This document shows, one piece after another, positions 1 through 11,205 of a DNA stretch of 64,000 nucleotides (within the stretch, counting starts at the first letter, position 1; each line of letters begins with the position of its first letter). The position numbers and the translations under genes were made by a program. The notes beneath the pieces were generated by a model, which worked only from the letters and a program-made list of their open reading frames with translations, had not been told where the DNA came from and did not search any database. Source of the stretch: Cephalotrichum gorgonifer (Eukaryota; Ascomycota; Sordariomycetes; Microascales; Microascaceae); contig ONZQ02000005.1 in assembly GCA_900312665.1 (NCBI GenBank), positions 784,119 through 848,118 of the forward strand, in the 5' to 3' direction.

Positions 1-1722
1 CTGAAGGTTCTGGTGAGGCAGTTCGCGAAGGCAGTGCACAGCAAAGGGGGGAAGGTGGTGTTTGTCAACTTCACAAAGCCGCCCGAGAGCTCGTGGGGAG
101 ATGTCATCGATTACTGGGTAGAGTGGGACTGTGATGCGTGGGTTGGGGATCTGAAGGAGAAGGCACCCGTGCTGTGGCTTCCTCCTGGCACGGAGGAGCC
201 GAAGAAGCGGAAGAGCATAGGTGGGAGAGGTGGCGCGGAGAAGAAGATTATCGGGGAGAAGAGGAAGATCACGCCGGCGAATGCGAAGAAGGCCGGAACG
301 AAGAGCAAGGACGAGGGGACAGCGGGCGGAAGCATCACTGTGTCGTCTCGGGTGGAAACCATCACGACCACCATCAACGTCGCAACCGGAGCCCCCCTGG
401 AGTCAATTGTTTGCACGGAAGAAACGACGGTAAAGGTATCGGCACCAGAACCCTCTGCCCATGATCTACTATGGGCAGGATCGAGGGAAGCATACCGGGA
501 GAACCCCCCCAAGCAGGGTCGGGTGGGCCTGCGCGATGACAAGGCCAACGGGGCGTACTCGACTTGGAAGATCATGGAGTCGCTTCGGAGGATCTCGGGG
601 CGGCCCGCGCCGCCGCCGATGGAGTTGCCGACGGTCGAGATTTCTCGCGCCATCGGCGTTGCTGAGACCAAGGAGGCGAAGCGTGAGTGGAAGCGGAAGA
701 AGAGGTCGTCGTTGGCGCTCGCGCGAGAGGAAGCGGCGGCGGGTCAAGGATCTGACACTCCGCCTGTGAAGAGAGGCGATACCCCGCATCTTCAAGGAGT
801 TGATGATAGCCCGCCCGCCCAGGCAACGCCCAATAATCCACCCGCTCAGTCGCGCATGCCCGAAGTGTGGTCCATTCACTCCAGCGGCCCTCCTCTCACC
901 CATGGTTCCACGCTGCCCGCCGTCCCTAATGGCGGAGTAGTCACGTCCAAGAAGCGGAAGGCCCTGCCAGGGCTGAATATGGGTACCAGGATGAAGCAAG
1001 GGCGACTGGGCCCCCTCGTGGACCAAGCGCCACTGACCTCTACGCCAGCCAAGTCCGACTCCCAAGAGCAACCCCTCCCTAATACGTCGACACTAGCCAT
1101 GATGGACCCGCGGAAGCGAGAGCCTTTCGTCCACCAACAGCAGACGCCCTCGCCCTTCCCCGCCGAACAAGCTCCTCGTCCCTCGACCCCACCCTCCATC
1201 CTCGCAGCGGTGAAATCCAACCCCCGCAAGCGTAAGCGCAAGATGATCGATGGCGAGGAGGTGGTCCTCCCCACGATGGGCACCCGCGTGAAGCTACCCC
1301 CACCCGCACCGGCCGGAAAGGAAAACCGGGACGTCGCCCACCACCACAGCCGCCAGAAGATACCTTCGCTCGTCGCAGCGCACAACGACGCCGACTTCTC
1401 CTCCATCACGCTGGCGCCGCTGCAGCAGCCGATGACGCCGAGGGGGTGGCAGCAGAAGCAGAAGCCGGAGCCGATGGAGCCGATGAGCTCGCCGCGGGGG
1501 CCGGCGTCGGGGTTCTCGGGCTTGTCGAGGATGAGCGTGAGTGGGAGGCTGGGGGATCCGTTCTTTTACGAGGATGCGCTGATTAGGGTGGGCAGCGAGA
1601 GGCGGGTCGTGAGAGACGTGCGAGATGAGAGAGGGGCGGAGGGGGTGGTGGGGGTGAACAGGGGTGTGCTGAGCGAGAGGGAGATGGCGGCGGCGAGAGC
1701 GCTGACGGGGATGATTAGGTAG
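1..1722 (+). CDS. NAD-dependent protein deacetylase, Hst3/Hst4 sirtuin type (5' partial)
   Basis: The frame is open from base 1, so the start lies left of the window and the GTG at 13 is internal. The first ~45 residues match the end of the SIR2 domain of fungal Hst3/Hst4 proteins: KVVFVNFTKPPESSWGDVID, then WVEWDCDAWVGDL. Sirtuins of this class remove acetyl from histone H3 K56 using NAD+ in the nucleus (family knowledge). The NAD-binding and zinc modules are outside the window. The remaining ~520 residues are a low-complexity Pro/Lys/Arg-rich tail with several basic clusters (KKRK, RKRKRK) that could be nuclear localisation signals. A short motif recurs, MGTRMK and MGTRVK, each placed after a KRK cluster. 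The tail ends RALTGMIR followed by TAG. Family assignment is confident. The long tail is typical of filamentous-fungal orthologues, but its function is unknown. Confidence 0.85.
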   Translation: MKVLVRQFAKAVHSKGGKVVFVNFTKPPESSWGDVIDYWVEWDCDAWVGDLKEKAPVLWLPPGTEEPKKRKSIGGRGGAEKKIIGEKRKITPANAKKAGTKSKDEGTAGGSITVSSRVETITTTINVATGAPLESIVCTEETTVKVSAPEPSAHDLLWAGSREAYRENPPKQGRVGLRDDKANGAYSTWKIMESLRRISGRPAPPPMELPTVEISRAIGVAETKEAKREWKRKKRSSLALAREEAAAGQGSDTPPVKRGDTPHLQGVDDSPPAQATPNNPPAQSRMPEVWSIHSSGPPLTHGSTLPAVPNGGVVTSKKRKALPGLNMGTRMKQGRLGPLVDQAPLTSTPAKSDSQEQPLPNTSTLAMMDPRKREPFVHQQQTPSPFPAEQAPRPSTPPSILAAVKSNPRKRKRKMIDGEEVVLPTMGTRVKLPPPAPAGKENRDVAHHHSRQKIPSLVAAHNDADFSSITLAPLQQPMTPRGWQQKQKPEPMEPMSSPRGPASGFSGLSRMSVSGRLGDPFFYEDALIRVGSERRVVRDVRDERGAEGVVGVNRGVLSEREMAAARALTGMIR

Positions 1723-2188
1723 CGGAGTGTGTAGCCTGCTTGGACTTGGACTCTAGGGGCTGTACGGCTAGGAGGTTTGGCCCAGTAGGGTTTTTTATCT
1801 ACGTCTTCTCTCTTATTGAATTGGTTTTAAACTCTTATCGGCTTTACGCTCGTCACGATCAGTTTGTATGTTCCGAGGAAAAACGTAGTGGGGGGCATTA
1901 GACTTGTAAAGGAGGTGGTGGTCCGTCCCACTCATGATGCCGGGCCACGCCGACTCGGGACCGGATGGAACACAGGTCGATCGGGACAGGAAAGCATTTC
2001 TATGAATGAGTTCTATTGCCAAGGAGATCTAGGTTTTTATCGTACAACGGACATTTGTAATACAGCCCATACAATACAGGCGCTTGCGCTATGCGCGTAT
2101 CCCCCACCCTCCTCACTCCCCTTTTCCCCATCACTCCTCACCAGACTCCCCCCTCGGTTGGTATTCTCTCACCTCCCTCGTACGGCCA
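1723..2188. other. Convergent 3' intergenic region, nothing recognised
   Basis: This is the 466 bp between the stop codons of the sirtuin gene and MIA40. No ORF with recognisable content or RNA gene is visible. It presumably holds both 3' UTRs. Confidence 0.6.
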
Positions 2189-3416
2189 TTACGACTCGGT
2201 CTTCTCATCGGGCTTTGCGACGGGCTTGGAAGCAAGCTCCTTCTGCAGCGTCGTCTCGGGGCTCTTCACCGCGGCCTCGGTCGACGGAGCAGCAGCAGCG
2301 GGGGCGGCGTCATCCTTCTGCGTCGCGGCGGGGGCCTCTACGCCAGCGGCACCCTCCTCCTCCTTGGCAGCGGCGGCGATCTCGGCCTCCTCCTCCTCGA
2401 GCTCGGCACCGTAGACGTCAGGATGTTGCCTGAAGCAATCCTGCATCGCCCTATTTTGTTTCTCACCGTTAGTGTCTTGTTCCCCTCCTCTTAGACGGCA
2501 GCAATGAGAGTGTGCTTGCGGGAGAAAAAGAAAAAAAAAGGGGGGTGTTTCTGGGTTATGGGGAAAACGCACTGGAACTTATCGATGCAGTCCATGCCCT
2601 TGGGCTCCTCCTCCGAGTGCACGAAGCAGCTGAAAGCGTCCCTGAACTGCTCGCCGCACGGCCCGTGCGCCATGCCGCCGAGGCAAGGGCAGTCCCAGTT
2701 TATCTCGCCCGTCTCGGGGTTGTAGGCGGCCTGCTGGGTAGGGTCGTTCTCCTGCTGGGGCTGCGCGGACCCGTCGTCCGCGGCGGGAACGGGGGCGGCG
2801 TCCGCGGCGGTCTCCGCCTCGACGGCGGGGGTGGTGGGCGCCGCGTCCGCGGCCTGCGCCTTCGCCTTCGCCTCCAGCCTCTCCTTCTCCTCAGCCGCGG
2901 CGCGCTTAGCGGCCTCCTTGGCCTCCCTCTCCTTCGCCCTGGCCTCGATCTCCTTCCGCTTCTGGTCAATGACCTTGTCGACCGTTACTTCCTCGTCCGT
3001 GACCGGGGGGGCTATGACGCGCGCTGTTTTCAGAAGCGTCTTGTCAGCTCAAAGTCCCGCAGAAGCAATTGCGTAGCCCCCTTCCTTCCCTCCTCCCTCC
3101 GGCCTTCCATCCGAACCCCGTAGGGAGGAATAGGGGAAGGGGGACAGGGAGGAGCAGGGTAGAGAGGCGAGACAAGCGGAAAGATGGGGGGGAGGGAGAC
3201 AAAAAACTCACGCGGCGGATCGTCGGCGAACAGAGGACTCGTCCAGTACCAATATAGCGCACCGCCCGCGATACCCCACCTCGCCACCGCGCCCTTCCAC
3301 GTCCCCTTCTTCGCCGCGCCGCTCGACGTGGACGCGGCTCTCCTGGGGACGGCGGCGACGAAGCGCGTCGCGGGGAGGGTGGTCGGCCGCAGCCGGCGGA
3401 GCGGAGCTCGGAACAT
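2189..3416 (-). CDS. MIA40: Mitochondrial intermembrane space import and assembly protein 40 (Mia40)
   Basis: Three exons on the minus strand: 3416-3212, 3023-2573 and 2450-2189 (305 aa). Mia40 is the oxidoreductase that oxidises cysteine-motif proteins entering the mitochondrial intermembrane space. The start MFRAPLRRLRP is Arg-rich, like a presequence. It is followed by a hydrophobic segment (WGIAGGALYWYWTSPLF) expected to anchor the protein in the inner membrane. An acidic/Ala-rich linker leads to the redox core: the CPC motif in DCPCLGGMAHGPC, then two CX9C pairs (CGEQFRDAFSC and CIDKFQAMQDC). The tail is Ala/Glu-rich. Intron 2 (2451-2572) interrupts the core between F-Q and A-M-Q. The acceptor of intron 1 is ambiguous; the site at 3024 is preferred because a GCTGAC branch site lies about 20 nt upstream. 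Identification is very secure. Confidence 0.93.
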
Positions 3417-4517
3417 CGTCGGGTTGTGTGTGTAAGTTCGTGTGGGGTTGGGCTTTTTTTTTTTGGTTTCCCCCGTGAGATATAGGGAGGGAAGAGGGAG
3501 CGCGGAATCGAGTTTCGTTGGCACGGAGCTCGGGGTTGTCGTCGAGGGTGGAAAGGAAGGTCCGGACGGGAGCTCGGGTGAGGAAGGATAGATTTCTTGC
3601 TTAGAAATGTTTGGTCCCCCGGAAAAATTAGGAGGTCCTAATTGGCGAATGGATTCGAGGTTGTTCCTCCGGCTCGGGATGGAAAAAAAGGGTCGGCGTC
3701 ACGTGATTCATGGGTTCAGCTTGGTCGAGACTAGCACCACGCTCCTTCGTGTAGAGTATTAGTTTGTACTCTCACTCGGAACGACACGACTGAGCGGCTC
3801 CTTGTCAGGCCGGGAATGGCGCTTTCGGCCTGGAGAATGAGCATTTCGCAATAAGCTCGAGTGAGTTGGTTCAGTGTGACTAGCTGCGGAAAAAAATGAA
3901 CTTGATAAACTCTAAACCATTTGAAGGCGCGTCACCACCGCGTATACTTGTACCAGTCGAACCAAGCCCTCTTCCAATGTCGCGACCGATTCATCCAGCA
4001 TCATGACAGGATCCTCCTCTCTGTCTGACTTGAATTCCCTCATCTCCTCCTAACCTCACTTTTCGGAAATGGGAACATCTCTCTTGTATTCTGGGAAGTG
4101 AAATGAATGAGCAGCGGCTCGTTCTGGTCTCGTTTGAGGACGAAGGCTCGATCTTATCAATCCCATCCATCTCCGGCGTTTAGCCGCCCCCGCGCCGACC
4201 GGAAGCTCTGGGGGAACTTGCCTTTCTGCCCCAGAAACCTTAAAATCTCGTCAGCAGGAAATTCCGCTCAGAAAATGGGGTTTGAGGGGGACCGTGGACC
4301 TGCCCAGACAAATGACGCTCCATTCCCCAGAAAGTAAACGTGGAAAACCAAAAGCGCGTCATTTTGGGAGGAAAAAGTAAGGGAAAAGGCGTGATTCAAA
4401 CAGCTCGCTCACCCACACATTCTCCTCACCTGTGACCGAGGAGAGTTGATTTCCTACTGCGTATTTTAGCCGTGCATAATTATTTGAACGGGACCAAAAA
4501 ACAGCCATATGGGAGAC
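3417..4517. other. Divergent promoter region between MIA40 and thiamine pyrophosphokinase
   Basis: About 1.1 kb of shared upstream DNA. A GTCACGTGA E-box-like palindrome lies at 3698-3706, about 285 bp upstream of the MIA40 ATG. No other gene was recognised. The ORFs here are short and show no protein-like pattern. Confidence 0.5.
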
Positions 4518-5484
4518 ATGTTCGAGTGGGATCTTGGTGCGATCATCAGGCCGGGGAGAGCAAAGGCCGGCGAAGCGGATAGTGAAGGGCCCAGGTTCGC
4601 CCTGATCATGCTGAACCAACCCGTAAAGAACATGGCTGTTCTCCACGAGCTGTGGAAGGGCTGTTAGTTACTTCCCCACCGCCCAACTCCCCCTCCGTTC
4701 GAGGACCTATTTCCTATATAGCTACATTGTTCGGGCATCTGAGTGGGAGAAATGGCCGCTGACATTGTCACTTACAGCCTGCCTACGCGTGGCCGCAGAT
4801 GGGGGTGCGAACAGGCTGTACGAGTTATCACAATCCACAGAGCCCAACACCTTTGTAAGTTCTCACTCTCATTTCCTCCTAGCCACCGCAGTCCCAAGGT
4901 CTGAATTAATAAAAAAGCAGGACTCCCTCGACGTGATAATTGGAGACCTCGACTCCCTCACGCCGGAAGCACGCACGCACTTCGAGTCCCGCGGAGCCAG
5001 CGTCATCCACGACCCGGACCAGGAGTCCACCGACTTCGGCAAGGCCATCGCCCACATCCGCGCCGCCTCCGGCCCGGGCCCCATCGACATCGCCGCCGTG
5101 GGCGGGCTGGGGGGGCGCGTCGACCAGGGCCTCAGCCAGCTCCACCACCTCTACCTCTTCCAGCCGGGGGCGGCCTACGAGCGCGGGAGGATCTACCTCG
5201 TGTCGGAGGAGAGCGTGACGGTGCAGCTAAAGCCGGGGAGGCACAGCATCCGCGTCAGGAGGAGGGGGGCCGGGCCGGAGGAGGACGTGTTCGGGAAGTA
5301 CGTCGGGATCGTGCCCGTTGGGGAGCCCAGCGTCATCTCGACGAGGGGGCTAGAGTGGGATGTCGAGGATTGGGCGACAGCGTTCGGCGGCCGGATGAGC
5401 ACGAGTAACCATGTGCTGCCGGAGACGGAGTGCGTCGAGGTCGAGACGTCGAGGGACGTCCTGTTTACTATCTCGCTGAAGTAG
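4518..5484 (+). CDS. THI80: Thiamine pyrophosphokinase
   Basis: Three exons: 4518-4662, 4778-4854 and 4921-5484 (261 aa). The enzyme transfers pyrophosphate from ATP to thiamine to make the cofactor thiamine diphosphate in the cytosol. Family landmarks are in order: ALIMLNQPV near residue 33, RVAADGGANRLYEL after intron 1, VIIGDLDSLTPE (acidic Mg/thiamine site), DQESTDFGKAI, and GGLGGRVDQGLSQLHHLY. The C-terminal B1-binding part contains GIVPVG and STRGLEWD. Intron 1 uses a GTTAGT donor with a GCTGAC branch site before TTACAG. Intron 2 runs from GTAAGT to AAGCAG and joins F to DSLDVIIGDLDSL in frame. The gene is convergent with bos1, with 261 bp between the stops. Confidence 0.93.
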
Positions 5485-5745
5485 AGGGAGAGAGGCCGAG
5501 CCACCGGGGAAGGAGGCGTGGGACAAGTCAGCGCAGGAAACAATATAAAAGACACGAAACCCCTGTGTCCGTGGAATGCAAGATTATATTAACAGAAGTC
5601 CTACTCCAAACGCCGTGCCCCGAGCAATTTCCTTCTTTCTTCCCCGTCACTATACACATGTATTCCCGCCCTATACAGGTCGTCATCTTTCCCCCCAATT
5701 GTGCCTCCCCTTGTCATGGAAATCCACCTACCCTCCCGGCCCGTC

Positions 5746-6516
5746 TCACCTCAGGAAATGTATGCACAGCCAACAGAACAGGAAGAACACGATGACGCCG
5801 GCCCCGAAGATCCACTTGTCCTCCCTGGCCCGCCTCTCCACCATCTTGATCGTGTCCCCGCTGACGCCCAGCGTGTTTGCCACCGAGTACAGCCTCTTCT
5901 GCGTGTTCTTCAGCGTCTCCCTTTGGTGGCCCAGGTCCCCCAGCACCGCCTGGCCCCTGGCGATGTACTCGTCCAGCGCCGCGTTCGTCCCGGCGAAGAA
6001 GTTCTGCTCGCGCAGCGCGTGCGCCCCCCTCGCGTCCTCCCCGTCTCCATACCCCGCCGCCGTCCTCCCCGGACCGGAACCGAAGGCGGAGGGTCCGTTG
6101 CTCGGGACATTGGCGTATGGATTCGCTGCGCCCGGGCCCGAGGACTGGGCGGAGGACGAGTAGGGGTTCTCCGGCGTCGCGGCGTACGGCCGCCGCCCCA
6201 GCAGCTCACCCCTGCCCACGGCCTCGGCGGCGTCCTCCCTCGCGCGCTTGATGGCGTCGACGCGGGCGCGGAACCCGGACAGGTCCTCGCGGAAGCGGGC
6301 GGCGCGGGCGGCGGCCTCTTCCTTCTTTTTGGGGGCGAGCTCGTGCGGGCCGAGCGCAGCGTACTCGTCGATAGACTTAGAGAAGGAGGAGAGCGAGGCC
6401 GAGACGTTGCCTATCGAGGATGGGGTGAGGGAGGCGGGCGGCATGGAGGACAGGGCGTCGAGATCGTTACGGAGGGCCTTGGACTGGCGCAGGGCCGAGT
6501 TATAGGCGACGTTCAT
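5746..6516 (-). CDS. BOS1: Bos1-type Qb-SNARE, ER-Golgi transport
   Basis: Single exon, 256 aa. Bos1 is the Qb-SNARE for fusion of ER-derived COPII vesicles with the cis-Golgi. The N-terminal helix region MNVAYNSALRQSKALRNDLD matches fungal Bos1. The middle is Gly/Pro/Ser-rich with NPY repeats (ENPYSSS, ANPYANV). The SNARE motif lies at roughly residues 180-235 (YIARGQAVLGDLGHQRETLK, then RLYSVANTLGV), with the expected zero-layer Gln in GHQRE. A C-terminal tail anchor (WIFGAGVIVFFLFCWLCIHF) ends two residues before the stop, typical of SNAREs. The ATG aligns with the usual family start, and no intron is needed. Confidence 0.9.
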   Translation of the reverse strand: MNVAYNSALRQSKALRNDLDALSSMPPASLTPSSIGNVSASLSSFSKSIDEYAALGPHELAPKKKEEAAARAARFREDLSGFRARVDAIKRAREDAAEAVGRGELLGRRPYAATPENPYSSSAQSSGPGAANPYANVPSNGPSAFGSGPGRTAAGYGDGEDARGAHALREQNFFAGTNAALDEYIARGQAVLGDLGHQRETLKNTQKRLYSVANTLGVSGDTIKMVERRAREDKWIFGAGVIVFFLFCWLCIHFLR

Positions 6517-7532
6517 CTTGGGTGTGAGTCAGGGCGTTGCCCTGGGAGGTTATCGGGTGGCGTGGTAGTTAAGGGGGTGGCCGTGGCCCGTGGGTGTCGC
6601 TGTGATTGGACTAATAGACTTGACTTGTCGAGTCGGGCTCAGGTTTGGTTCTCGGTATTATAGGAGCCGCGGTTACAGTGGAGGGGTAGAGAGTAGGAAG
6701 ATATGAAGATCGAGTTAGGTGATCGAGGTGGGGGATGAAAGCTACTCCTTTGTTGATCTGGCCTCCCAAAATGTGGTGTTCGTACTTCTGTCGCTGGATG
6801 CTGCCACATTTACACGTGGAAGTGATGGTGGCAGAAATTACACCGCCTTCCGGATGCGCGGAGCTAGCTTGTACGTACCTCGCACTTTATTCTTTGTACT
6901 TTCTCCCCGCATATCGTTTTTGGTTCAGATGGATCTTGACTATTACTTGACATGGACTTTAAAAGCACGCTACCGAGGAGATGGACCCAAGCTCATCATG
7001 CTCCATGGATGGCGTTGGCGTCCTAACTAACATCCTCGGCCCTTGTATCCACATTGCTCCCTTCTTATACTCCTCCCAACACCACATGCACATTCCAGTT
7101 CGGCTGATGCTACCTCGCTGCCGTTGCTGGCTGTCATAGTCGTGGCTGTGTTGTAACAGGATCCTTCAGTCTGCATGACAACCACTGTCAATACCATGTT
7201 AATACCTGAACTGGCGGGACTAGAAAAACACCAGCGCCAATGTCGTCCAATCGCTCAGCCCTACAAGTAGCATGCAGCAGCATTAATACAGAAACCACCG
7301 GCGGCCTCAAATCCTGCGTGTCCAACACATTATGCGTGCCAAGTAAGCTTCCGGAGGAGGCCTCGCTAGCACTTCTTCCCAGTCTACTCTTTTAATAATA
7401 GTCTTCGCCGTGGAGAGGAACATCGAGCCGCTCGATTCCCTCCTACACCTCGTTCTACTCGCAAGTATTGTCTAATACTCGTTGTAATAACTTGTCCTGC
7501 GTTTATTATCCACTACTCGTACAGCCATAACC
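6517..7532. other. Intergenic, upstream of the HET gene; nothing recognised
   Basis: About 1 kb upstream of both bos1 (-) and the HET-domain gene (+). Open frames are short and lack family motifs. The sequence is more AT-rich and irregular than the flanking genes. Confidence 0.5.
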
Positions 7533-10259
7533 ATGGGGTGGGTGAGCAATCTCCGTCGTACGCCATGATATTAACGCACATAATATGTACTAACAAGTAG
7601 CGACACGCAACAGCTACACGCACTATTGGGACACCTACGGCTGGGACTCCCTGCAATGGCAGATGGCCTGGCCCAAGCTAATCGACGACGCTCGTCTTAT
7701 CCTAGCTGCGGCCGACGTGCTCGTCTCCGGCCCCGACGGAGGACCGGACGAGATCACGGCTCCGCTCACCGACGTCGACAAGGGAATTCTCCTCAACGGC
7801 GTTGCGGATGACTCCCATGAACCCTTTCGCATCGGGCCCTCGGACCGCAGTGCCTTCTGCAAGACGCTCCAGAAACCGTACGACTTGGTGGTGGCGTCCA
7901 TTCTGCTACGAGCGTACATGCTTGCGCCGAGCAATGTCAGAGTCAGGCAAGTATATAGCTAGATGCGGAGCCCGTCAAATCGTTCTTTTTGTTTTGTTCC
8001 TGCTAAGCGCTGCTAACACCGTCACGTAGTTCCGACGGAGAGTGGGACCAGAAAGAATGGATGGACGCCCGACGTCTGTACAAGGCTCTCTGGCCCGATG
8101 AAGTTGTCTGGTGTCCGTGGGAAGGCCCTCCGCGCGACGAAAACGGCAACTATGCTGGCGAGGATGGTCGGCCTCACTTTGGATTCTGGGCAATGTACTT
8201 CGACTTCGCCGGGGAATACCATGGCCCGGAGAAGTGGCTTGTCACTGAGGATGGCGAGAAGCTCACACCTAGGGATTGGCTTCATTCTATGTCTATCAGC
8301 GGACAGCAAGACGGGCTTGGGAAAGGAGCCGACGAAGAAGCAGCGTTTTCGAATCTTGAAAAGATGATGGACTTGATAAAGCTGGAGTTTCCAGGTCCAG
8401 CGGAGCCTGAAACTGTCACGACCACCGTTGCAGGGCTCGACCTTGCTCCTATCAAGCAATGGCTCTCTCAATGCGACAAGGACGACTCACATGCCAACTG
8501 CAAAGCCTCAGCCATCGAGTGGACGGAGCTCCCCGGAATTCACTTCAGGCTTATTGACACGAAACGGAAGTGCATCATTGACACTGGCGGCGAAGACGTA
8601 CCTCCCTTCGTAGCGCTGAGCTACGTCTGGGGAGGCGACCAGCTCAAGCTTACCTCCTCGACAGCCGCACTTCTGAAAGGCGAGGCCGGTCTCGACAAAG
8701 TATGGGCCAGCATTCCAACCACCATTCGAGACGCCATTCTAGTGTGCGAGGAGCTCGGTGAGAGGTATCTGTGGGTGGACGCGCTCTGCATCATGCAGGA
8801 TTCCGTCAAGGACAAGAAGCTGCAGGTCTTGAGGATGAGGCAGATCTACGCCTCGGCCAAGTGCACCATCGCCTCCGTATCCGGCACAGCCGCCAAGGAG
8901 GGACTACTACCGCCAAAGGCCAATGGCTCGAATGCAACGGAATGCAAGTCAGAGGCCGAGTTGGACGAACTTCTTGACAAAGCCCCCTGGAGCACGCGAG
9001 CGTGGTGTTACCAGGAGAAGGTCCTGTCTCATCGAATGATCTTCTTCACCACATTGGGAATCTACCTGCAATGCCAGGGGGGCACGTTTGGCTCTCGTGG
9101 CGCTCTACTACCCCCTCGCCCGGGTGGAAGCGGCAGAGAATTCGACCAAGTCGGAGCCATGCTTGTACCGTCCTCCTCCTCCGCTGACGACCTCGAGTCC
9201 TACTTGTCGGCAGTGGAGTACTTCAGCCAGCGGAAACTGACCATCAAGGATGACAAGATGAACGCCTTCCAGGGCGTGCTCCAGCGGTACCGTGGATCCA
9301 TGGACGGCCAGGACTCGTCATTTTCCTTCGGCCTCCCCATATGCGCTTTCGACCAGACGTTCTGCTGGAGGACGACACGCCATGACCCAGCGGCCCGTAA
9401 CGACTCCTTCCCAAGCTGGTCGTGGCTCGGGTGGGACGAGCCGGTCGCTTTCGACAGGGAGATGGTCAAACACGCCCGTACGAGCCAGATGATCTACCAC
9501 GAGAACAACGCAAATTCCAACCCGGAGTGGCACCGAGTCCGGAAGCCGGCGAATGCCTCCATTATCGTATCGCAGCGCAGCTTCGGTTTCCCCGCGAGCA
9601 GCAACCCCCTTTTCTACAACGCCCCTTCGAGATCGTTGGCCGCGAGCATGGCCGACCTGCGGATAGGCAAGAGCCCAATCGATACAAACGGGTCGAACGG
9701 ACTATATCCCGTCTACGGGATGAAGTGCAGTCAACAGCCGCCGCCACCCATCGATGCACAACCCAAGGTCATGACCTTGGCGGACTTTTTCATGATGCCC
9801 ATGCCCGAAATTAAGTGGATGGACGATGAGACGGCGGCTGCGCCTTCGCGTCCGGCGGAGAAGCAGACATCTAAAGAGTACGATGTCGGTGAGCATGCGG
9901 GTCATCACGACTGTGAGGCACAGGTCCCCCTTGGCCATATTTGGCTTGACGAGACGTGGAGAGAGGGACAGCCGGAGAACTGCGTTATGGAATTCATGGC
10001 CATACATGGGGAGAAGGAAGAACGCAGCGACGGAGATGACCATATCCGCGAGGGCGTGGATGGGGACCAAGGCGGCACGGACGAAGATGGGAAGCACGAC
10101 GGTGACAGGTGGACGATTACGATGCTCATGCTGACGCAGCGCATGGCGAAGAAGGGTAGTTTCTGGGCAAATGAGCGTGTGCAAGTCATGGATTGCAGGC
10201 TCACGGAGGAAGAGTGGGCGAGGACGGGGGCGGACCAAAAGGATATCAAGATGGTATGA
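7533..10259 (+). CDS. Heterokaryon incompatibility (HET) domain protein
   Basis: The main exon is 8030-10259. The preceding exon ends at 7946 and is joined through a GC-AG intron (7947-8029: donor GCAAGT, branch GCTAAC, acceptor CGTAG), giving NVRVSSDGEWDQKEW in frame. The exon before that includes HYWDTYGWDSLQWQMAWPK from about 7613. Its link to a start near ATG 7533 is unresolved: a TACTAAC branch at 7588 precedes acceptors at about 7600 and 7612, but no donor closes the frame cleanly. The HET domain begins about 180 residues into the main exon (PPFVALSYVWGGDQ, IPTTIRDAILVCEELGERYL, WVDALCIMQD) and continues to CTIASVSGTAAKEGL. Further on come WSTRAWCYQEKVLS and the Trp-rich FPSWSWLGWDEPV, both usual in this family. 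HET proteins mediate non-self recognition and cell death in fungal fusion. The ligand or allelic partner cannot be inferred. Confidence 0.85.
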
Positions 10260-11205
10260 GATCATACGCAGCAATGCGAGAGCACCCCTCTTCTATTTGC
10301 AGCCGCCATTCCGGCGAGGTTGCAGCAGAGAAACAGACCAGGGGTCCGAACACCAAGAGTGAGATGCAGGTGTGGCTGTATCCCAAGGTGAGCCTCATGG
10401 TCGGATTCTCCTCTCTGCCCATTCTCGGACGCCGTTGCCTGTATTTTCTTTGTTGTCAAGCGATTAGTTATAGAAACTAAGTTGCGCATTGGCGTGTAAG
10501 TGGCTCGGCATGAACATTGTAACGGGCAAATCTCCCCGAAATAAGTGGGGGAGGGACATATAGCTATTATTAGTACCTACCAGATCAGGAAAAGGGTGAA
10601 AGAACTGCATACGTCAACTCTGGCTGCTTGACTGCTGCCTAGAAACAACCTCAGGGAGTGAGTCAGGGTATTGAGGTGTAAGTGCATACAAAGAGCAGTG
10701 AATCAATGAGGTTCACGCAGGTCGCCCCTCGTCCACCCCATTAAGGAACATGATTCTTCATGCAGGTACCCCCTTGTTGACCTCAGGGAGGAGGGGGATG
10801 TGGTTCATTCACAGAAAATCACGGGAGGTGATGGTGCCCGCCCCAATAATAAGTATAGGTTGGAGGGAGATGCGTTAGATTCATTGAAGCTAGGTAGGAA
10901 TACCCCGCCCACACGGGGGCCATCATTGTTCACAAGCGTACGCCCTTCCCTCTCCAAGGTGGGACGAAACGCATGATACATTCACGGACGTTCATGCAGG
11001 TAATAGACAGCATCTGCTAACCGAGGATACCCTCCCTACCTAGGCTCAGGGCTTAAATAATGATACTTTTCCCGCTTCACACTCCCTTTTGTTGTTGCCT
11101 GGTAACCGTCCTTCTTGCCTGACTGCTCTTCCCTGTCCCATCTCTTGTTTCCATCCTTCCAAAGACCGTCTGTGATAGGTGGCTCTCCTGGTCCCCTTCG
11201 TCACC
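10260..11205. other. Intergenic region upstream of the hydrolase, with a thrice-repeated short motif
   Basis: No gene was recognised in these 946 bp. The motif TTCAYGCAGGT occurs three times on the plus strand, at 10712-10722, 10757-10767 and 10991-11001. CCTCAGGGA occurs near 10649 and 10782. These may be regulatory repeats for the downstream gene; the function is inferred only from position. Confidence 0.4.

Noticed and set aside
13..15. GTG as a start for the left-edge sirtuin frame
   Set aside because: The frame is open to base 1 and codes for conserved sirtuin residues (LKVLVRQFAKAVH), so the gene continues to the left.
5701..6663. A 320-codon plus-strand frame over bos1
   Set aside because: It is antisense to a clear SNARE gene and has no recognisable protein pattern.
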